From Cycas panzhihuaensis (Eukaryota > Cycadophyta): 64,000 nt of DNA. This document shows positions 59,770 through 64,000 of the stretch, piece by piece; position 1 is the first letter of the stretch, and the number at the start of each line of letters is the position of its first letter. Where the stretch lies: assembly GCA_023213395.1 (NCBI GenBank), contig CM041465.1, forward strand, positions 127,727,741-127,791,740. Direction: 5' to 3'. A program made the position numbers and the translations under genes. The notes under the pieces were generated by a model. That model saw only the letters and a program-made list of their open reading frames with translations, did no database searches and was not told where the DNA came from.

Positions 59770-61275
59770 ATGCAGCTTGGAGAAATGCCATGAACGAAGA
59801 GTATCAATCTCTTATTAAGAACGGTACATGGGAGCTTGTTGATCTACCACTTGGAAGAAAGGTAGTTGAAAATAAATGGGTGTTCAAAAACAAATATAGA
59901 TCAGATGGCACCCTAGAAAAACACAAGGCGAGGTTGGTAGCAAAAGGATTCACGCAAAGGGGAGGCATTGACTACACTGAAATCTTTGCTCTTATAACCA
60001 AGTGGCCTACAATCAAAACTCTTATAGCCTTGGCTACTCAACAGGGTTGGAAAATCCATCAACTCGATGTTAAGACCGCATTTCTCAATGGGGACCTTAA
60101 AGAAGAAATTTACATGGCTCAGCCAGAAGGATACGAGATTGATCGGGAGCATAAAGTTTGTAGGCTCAAAAAGTCCTTGTACGACCTAAAGCAAGCCCCT
60201 CGTGCTTGGTTTACCAAGTTGTCTGAAAGAATGAGGTAACTTGGATATGAGGTTTATGACTATCAAGATATTGATGCAACATTATTCATTAAGCGCCAAA
60301 ATGATAAAGTTACCTACCTCTTAATCTTTGTGGATGACATGCTTATAACGGGGAATAGTGAACAGGTAATCAGCCAGCTGAAGAACGACCTTGCTAAAAC
60401 TTTTGAATTGTCTGACCTCGGGTTGATGAAATATTACTTGGGAATTGAAGTAACTCAAAAGGATGGCAAAATCTTTCTCTCCCAAGAAAAATATATCAAC
60501 GATCTTCTGACAAAGTTTCAGTTGGAAGGTGCTCGACCAGTGGATACACCTATGGAGCCTAATATTAAGCTCTTAGTTGATGGTGACAATAGGGAGGCAA
60601 ACGCAACACTCTACAGGCAACTTGTAGGTAGTCTCATCTATACTACCAACACAAGGCTAGATATTACACACTCTGTCGGTATTCTTGTAAGATTCATGAC
60701 AAATCCTAAGCAGAATCATTGGCAAGCTGCAATACGAGTGTTGAGGTACCTAAAGACGACTAGCAAATATGGTTTGTTGTATGAACCCAATGCAGAATTT
60801 AAACTTTATGCATACACAGACTCGAGACTTTCTGGGAGATAAAGACACAGAATATCTACGTGCACGTAACATTTCTTGGAACAAGACCAATATCATGGAG
60901 ATCCGGATGGCGTAAGATAGTTCTGGACTCAAGCTATGAAGCCGAGTACATCACGCTTACGAGACAAGCAAGGAGGTGATATGGCTTAGAAAATTATTGA
61001 ATACATTAAATGCCACCCAAACAAGTTCTACTAGCTTACATGTAGATAATCAATCTACAATCCAGATGGCTAAAAATCCTGTATTTCATGATCGTACCAA
61101 ACATATAAGTACAAAAGTCCATAGGATTAGAGAACTAGTTCATGATAGCATAATTCAATTAGAGTACTGCCCCACAGTAGATCAAGTGGCCGATATCTTC
61201 ACCAAACCACTGAAAAGGGTGAAGTTTGAACAGTTCCGAAAGCAACTCGGCCTTAGGGCCTCTATCTCTGACTGA
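59770..61275 (+). pseudogene. F pol: reverse transcriptase and RNase H
   Basis: RT begins at about 59770 (RNAMNEEYQSLIKNGTWELV) with NKWVFKNKYRSDG, HKARLVAKGFTQRGGIDYTE, LDVKTAFLNGDLKEEIYM and KKSLYDLKQAPRAWF. One stop at 60238 separates it from the catalytic box LLIFVDDMLITG (60321-60356) and MKYYLGIEV. RNase H spans about 60740-61275: KTTSKYGLLYEP, a frame break at 60843, then VIWLRKLL, LHVDNQSTIQMAKNPVFHDR (catalytic D), HDSIIQLEYCPTVDQVADIF and TKPLKRVKFEQFRKQL. It ends with a stop at 61275. Few lesions compared with the other elements. Confidence 0.93.
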
Positions 61276-61705
61276 TTGAAGGAGATGATAATGGGACCAT
61301 CATACTCTGTCTCATTTGTGAAAACCCCTTGTGGGCGCGGAAGGACAAGAGTAAGTCTCTGCTCTATCCCATTCGTGAAAACCCCATGTGGGCGCGAAAG
61401 GATAAGGGTTGTATCATTTTGGAAAATCGGAACCTGTGAAAACCCAAAAGGGCATGGGGGATGACCAAATGGTATATGGAGACTCGTGATTTCAGCTACA
61501 AAATTTATTGTACTGATTGGCTATCTAGCTACATTTAAAGAGCTGCCTGAGCTAGGTTAGTAGATTAGAAAATTTGTGGGTTTTCTTCCCCATGAGGGTT
61601 TCCCACAAAAGTATCATACTAGTTTGCTTTGTAAGAGGCTCAAATGAAGACCTCATAGGATAGAATAAAATAGAATAAAATGACCTTCTACCATTAAGGG
61701 GAGAT
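61276..61705 (+). other. F 3' untranslated region with tandem repeat, hairpin and PPT
   Basis: Three copies of GTGAAAACCCC-x-x-GTGGGCGCG-type sequence start at 61318, 61375 and 61436. A hairpin with arms TTTGTGGG (61573-61580) and CCCACAAA (61602-61609) follows. The polypurine tract AAGGGGAGAT (61696-61705) lies directly before the 3' LTR. Confidence 0.75.
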
Positions 61706-62003
61706 TGAAAAGGGTTAATGACATAAGGTCATTATATTAGTTGATTATTTCGAAAAAGGATCTTAAGTGAACTTTAAATTAGATCACTTAAGTGAAATGC
61801 ACTTTCATGTGCATTATGTGTAATTTCATTTCACCTAACTTAAATGCTCCCTCTCTTAATATAAAAGTAAAGCTCAATGGAGGAGATTCATTCTTTACCT
61901 CCCCATTTTGTGAGAGCTACTTTCTTTCTCTCAAGTCTCTCTTGCTCCCATGTTTGCCTTTGTGTTTAGTGCATGGAGATGAAGGATAGATCCACTCTTT
62001 TCA
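61706..62003 (+). repeat. F 3' LTR
   Basis: 298 bp, TGAAAAGGGTTAATGAC to CACTCTTTTCA, then TSD TATCA. Nine differences from the 5' LTR, all in the first 170 bp, mostly C/T or G/A. Confidence 0.95.
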
Positions 62004-62008
62004 TATCA

Positions 62009-62202
62009 AGCCTTAAACCTACATACTAGTATATTGGGTCCTTGGTTTACCACTTGTGGGTAGGGAACCATTAGATAAGATAGTAACTAAAAGCTTTCGT
62101 TGGAGATCCTAAGACATAGAACTCTAGATTAGAAACCCCTAGGTAGATAGGACATAAATACATTAAAATTTTTAGGGTACACTAAAGATAGTTGAGTTTA
62201 CC
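62009..62202 (+). other. G leader, 3' part
   Basis: Continuation of G's leader after F. It leads into the gag ATG with GAGTTTACCATGG, a favourable plant start context. Confidence 0.55.
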
Positions 62203-63480
62203 ATGGCAATAAACTTTAGAAACATGATCATACCTAAATTTGATAGTACTAACTTCTTTAATTAGAGTAAGAGAATAAAACCAATCTTCATAGAAAAGGA
62301 TATATGGGAATTTATTAAAGACAAATTTGATGACATTGGTGAAAATACCCCTTCAGATGAGAAACTAATTTATAAAGAGTATGTTAAAAAGGGAAATGAA
62401 GCTTTAGCCCTTATTTTTTATGCTCTAGAGGACCACATATTCCATAGAGTTAATTAAGAAACTACATCAAAGAAAGCTTAGGATACTCTAAAGTTGATCT
62501 ATAAAGGAGCCATATCTTCTAAGCTTCAAACCCTTAGAAGCAAATTTGAGAATTGAAGATATCACCTAAAGAAAGTGTCAATGCATTTATCACCAAGGTC
62601 TAAGACTTCATCAATTAGATAAGATCCCTTGGAGAAGTATTAAATGAACAAAGGGTTATGGAAATAATATTGAGATGTGTTAGAGAGGTTAAAAGATTCA
62701 AAATGGTAGTCACAAGTATTAAAGTATCAAAGGATCTAAGTTCCCTTAGGATAGAGCAATTGAATGCCATACTTCTTGCAATAGAAGAGAAGAAGGGTGA
62801 ACATCAAACATTAGAACATGCCTTTACCATAAAGGTAAGGATAAAATAAAGTAATCAAGGACAAAATTCTAGGGGAAATGATTAATCCTCTAGAGGAAGA
62901 GAAAGGAATCAAGGGATATATCAAGAATCAAGCCAAAAATATTAAGGACCTTATCAAAGATACCTAACACCAAATCAAAGGTACCAAGGGTAGAACAACT
63001 TCCAGAATCAAGGTAAATCTTAAGAACAAAATCAATGTTGCCATAGACATAATAATTGTCAAGGACAATGAAGCTATCTAGGACCAAGGCAATACTTTCA
63101 TGGGCAAATTCAAATGAATTATCAATGCCAAAATCAAACCTCATTCTTTGAAAGAGGTAGATCAATCTTTAGAGGAAAAGGAACCTCTAAAAGTAGAAGC
63201 CATTTTCAAAGAAGTAGAGGACCAATCTAATGCTCATTTTACCACAAAATTGGATACATAGAGGACTACTACTTTGCCAAAAATACTAATCAACAAAGAG
63301 GAATTATAAATACCATAATTGAAAGTAGAGATAATGATAGACTTCTCATATCAAGTCCTATATCCAGTGAAGAAGAGGATAATTAGTATATAGATTCATG
63401 GTATTTAATCTATATGACTCATAAGGAGGAAATTTTTAAGACCATTAATAAAACTAAAAGGGAAAAGATTATATTTGGGG
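62203..63480 (+). pseudogene. G gag (copia) with worn zinc knuckle
   Basis: A copia UBN2-type capsid gene. From ATG 62203: MAINFRNMIIPKFDSTNFFN, then KRIKPIFIEKDIWEFIKDKF, NEALALIFYALEDHIFHRVN, DTLKLIYKGAISSKLQTLRS, and at 62658-62850 EIILRCVREVKRFKMVVTSI and KDLSSLRIEQLNAILLAIEE. The knuckle near 63230-63275 reads CSFYHKIGYIEDYYFAK, with most ligands lost. It is clearly the same family as B's gag (24385-25196 and 5881-6255). There are about eight stops. The pol part is not reached. Confidence 0.88.
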
Positions 63481-63519
63481 ATAATACTACCTATTAAAAA
63501 ATGTGTCTATACCACCTGA

Positions 63520-63817
63520 TGTAAAGTGGGACTCCCTATTTTTATGCCTAATTATGTGGAGGATATTCTCGAGTGTAGTGACCTAATGGATGTAAATTGT
63601 ATTAATATTTGGCATATTAGATCTATAAATATAGATAAAAGTCCACCTTTGTTGTATCATCATTTTTATCATAATGTGAAATTATATCATTTGTGGGTTT
63701 CCACCCATAAGGGTTTCCCACAGTAATTTGGTGTCCCATGCGATCTGTTCCTACTTAATATCTGTCTAAGATGAAAGATCTTGTCAGCCTTGTTTGCTTT
63801 AGTTGTATTGTCTAATA
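63520..63817 (+). repeat. Probable 5' LTR of a further copia element (I)
   Basis: Starts TGTAAAGTGGGACTCCC where the G gag frame stops making sense. It contains the hairpin TGTGGGTTTCCACCCATAAG...CCCACA (63692-63722) found in plant copia LTRs and ends before TGGTATCATATCA (63818), a degenerate initiator tRNA-Met PBS. The partner LTR would be outside the window. Confidence 0.5.
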
Positions 63818-64000
63818 TGGTATCATATCATGTAGGTCATGCACATGTAAATGAATGTTGTTGGAGGTCCAATCAATGGTGCCAAGTCATCCTCGCTTAC
63901 CCTTAGTGGATTGGCATGCCCGATGACCCTATAGAATAGCCACTGTGGTGTAGATGATCAATGGTGGATCCTGAGAGCCTTTTATTCTTATTTGTAGGTA
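63818..64000 (+). other. PBS-like site and start of leader of element I
   Basis: After TGGTATCATATCA the sequence is less AT-rich with no recognised domain, as expected of an element leader. Truncated by the window end. Confidence 0.4.

Larger units (their letters stand above)
54416..62003 (+). mobile_element. Element F: copia retrotransposon, youngest here
   Basis: A 7.6-kb + strand copia element with perfect TSD TATCA (54411-54415 and 62004-62008). LTRs of 298 bp each (54416-54713 and 61706-62003) differ at 9 positions by my count, about 97% identity. PBS, leader of about 2 kb, gag, protease, integrase, RT, RNase H and PPT are all present in order. Frames are cleaner than in other elements but still have several stops and frameshifts, so it is probably not autonomous. 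Confidence 0.95.
52710..63519 (+). mobile_element. Element G: copia retrotransposon, 5' part, split by F
   Basis: G is a + strand copia element related to B. Its probable 5' LTR (52710-52951) is followed by PBS TGGTATTAAAGC, a long leader (52966-54415 and 62009-62202) and gag from ATG 62203. Element F is inserted in the leader. Pol is not reached: near 63.5 kb the gag frame meets another probable LTR. Gag similarity to B is strong (shared blocks through the whole capsid). The LTR call rests on a TG start, CTACA end and PBS, without a second LTR copy to compare. Confidence 0.65.

Overview
This window looks like a piece of a large, repeat-packed land-plant nuclear genome. I found no intact host gene. 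Almost everything I can explain is LTR retrotransposon: Ty1/copia-type pol and gag remnants, one very long Ty3/gypsy element of Tat/Ogre type, and non-autonomous relatives. PBS motifs mostly match plant initiator tRNA-Met, and a fragment of the plant gravitropism gene ARG1 is present. A gymnosperm-like genome is my inference: several old insertions still keep both ends, bodies are full of stops, and I see no solo LTRs.

Layout. (1) 1-1960: older DNA with a copia RT/RNase H remnant. (2) 1961-37535: a nested block. The outermost element A1 (+ strand, non-autonomous, copia-like LTRs) was split by copia element B (- strand, 2478-28860) exactly in its primer binding site, and again by Tork/Tnt1-like copia element E (- strand, 29905-35133, TSD TCCAT). 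Element B was itself split inside gag by gypsy element C (- strand, 6256-24384, 18.1 kb, 3.2-kb LTRs). (3) 37565-39813: element H, an F-like element reduced by internal deletion, TSD TATAA. (4) 41752-47224: element D (- strand, TSD TAAAG), a pol-less relative of B that carries an antisense ARG1-like fragment. (5) 48312-51037: element A2 (- strand, TSD TCCTC), a second compact member of the A family. (6) 52710 to about 63.5 kb: 5' part of copia element G (+ strand), split in its leader by copia element F (54416-62003, TSD TATCA, LTRs about 97% identical). (7) 63520 to the end: probable 5' LTR of another copia element.

How the parts work together. B, C, E and F each keep the order of a gag-pol polyprotein and once encoded their own capsid, protease, integrase, reverse transcriptase and RNase H. 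All are now broken by stops and frameshifts. A1, A2, D and H lack usable gag-pol but keep LTR, PBS and PPT signals, so they would have needed proteins from relatives. C is the richest element. Besides gag, protease, RT, RNase H and integrase on the - strand, it carries a second RNase H next to the 3' LTR and, on the opposite strand between integrase and that RNase H, a plant mobile domain (PMD)-like reading frame. About 4.6 kb of older sequence (39819-41751, 47230-48311, 51043-52709) underlies these insertions and I could not identify it.
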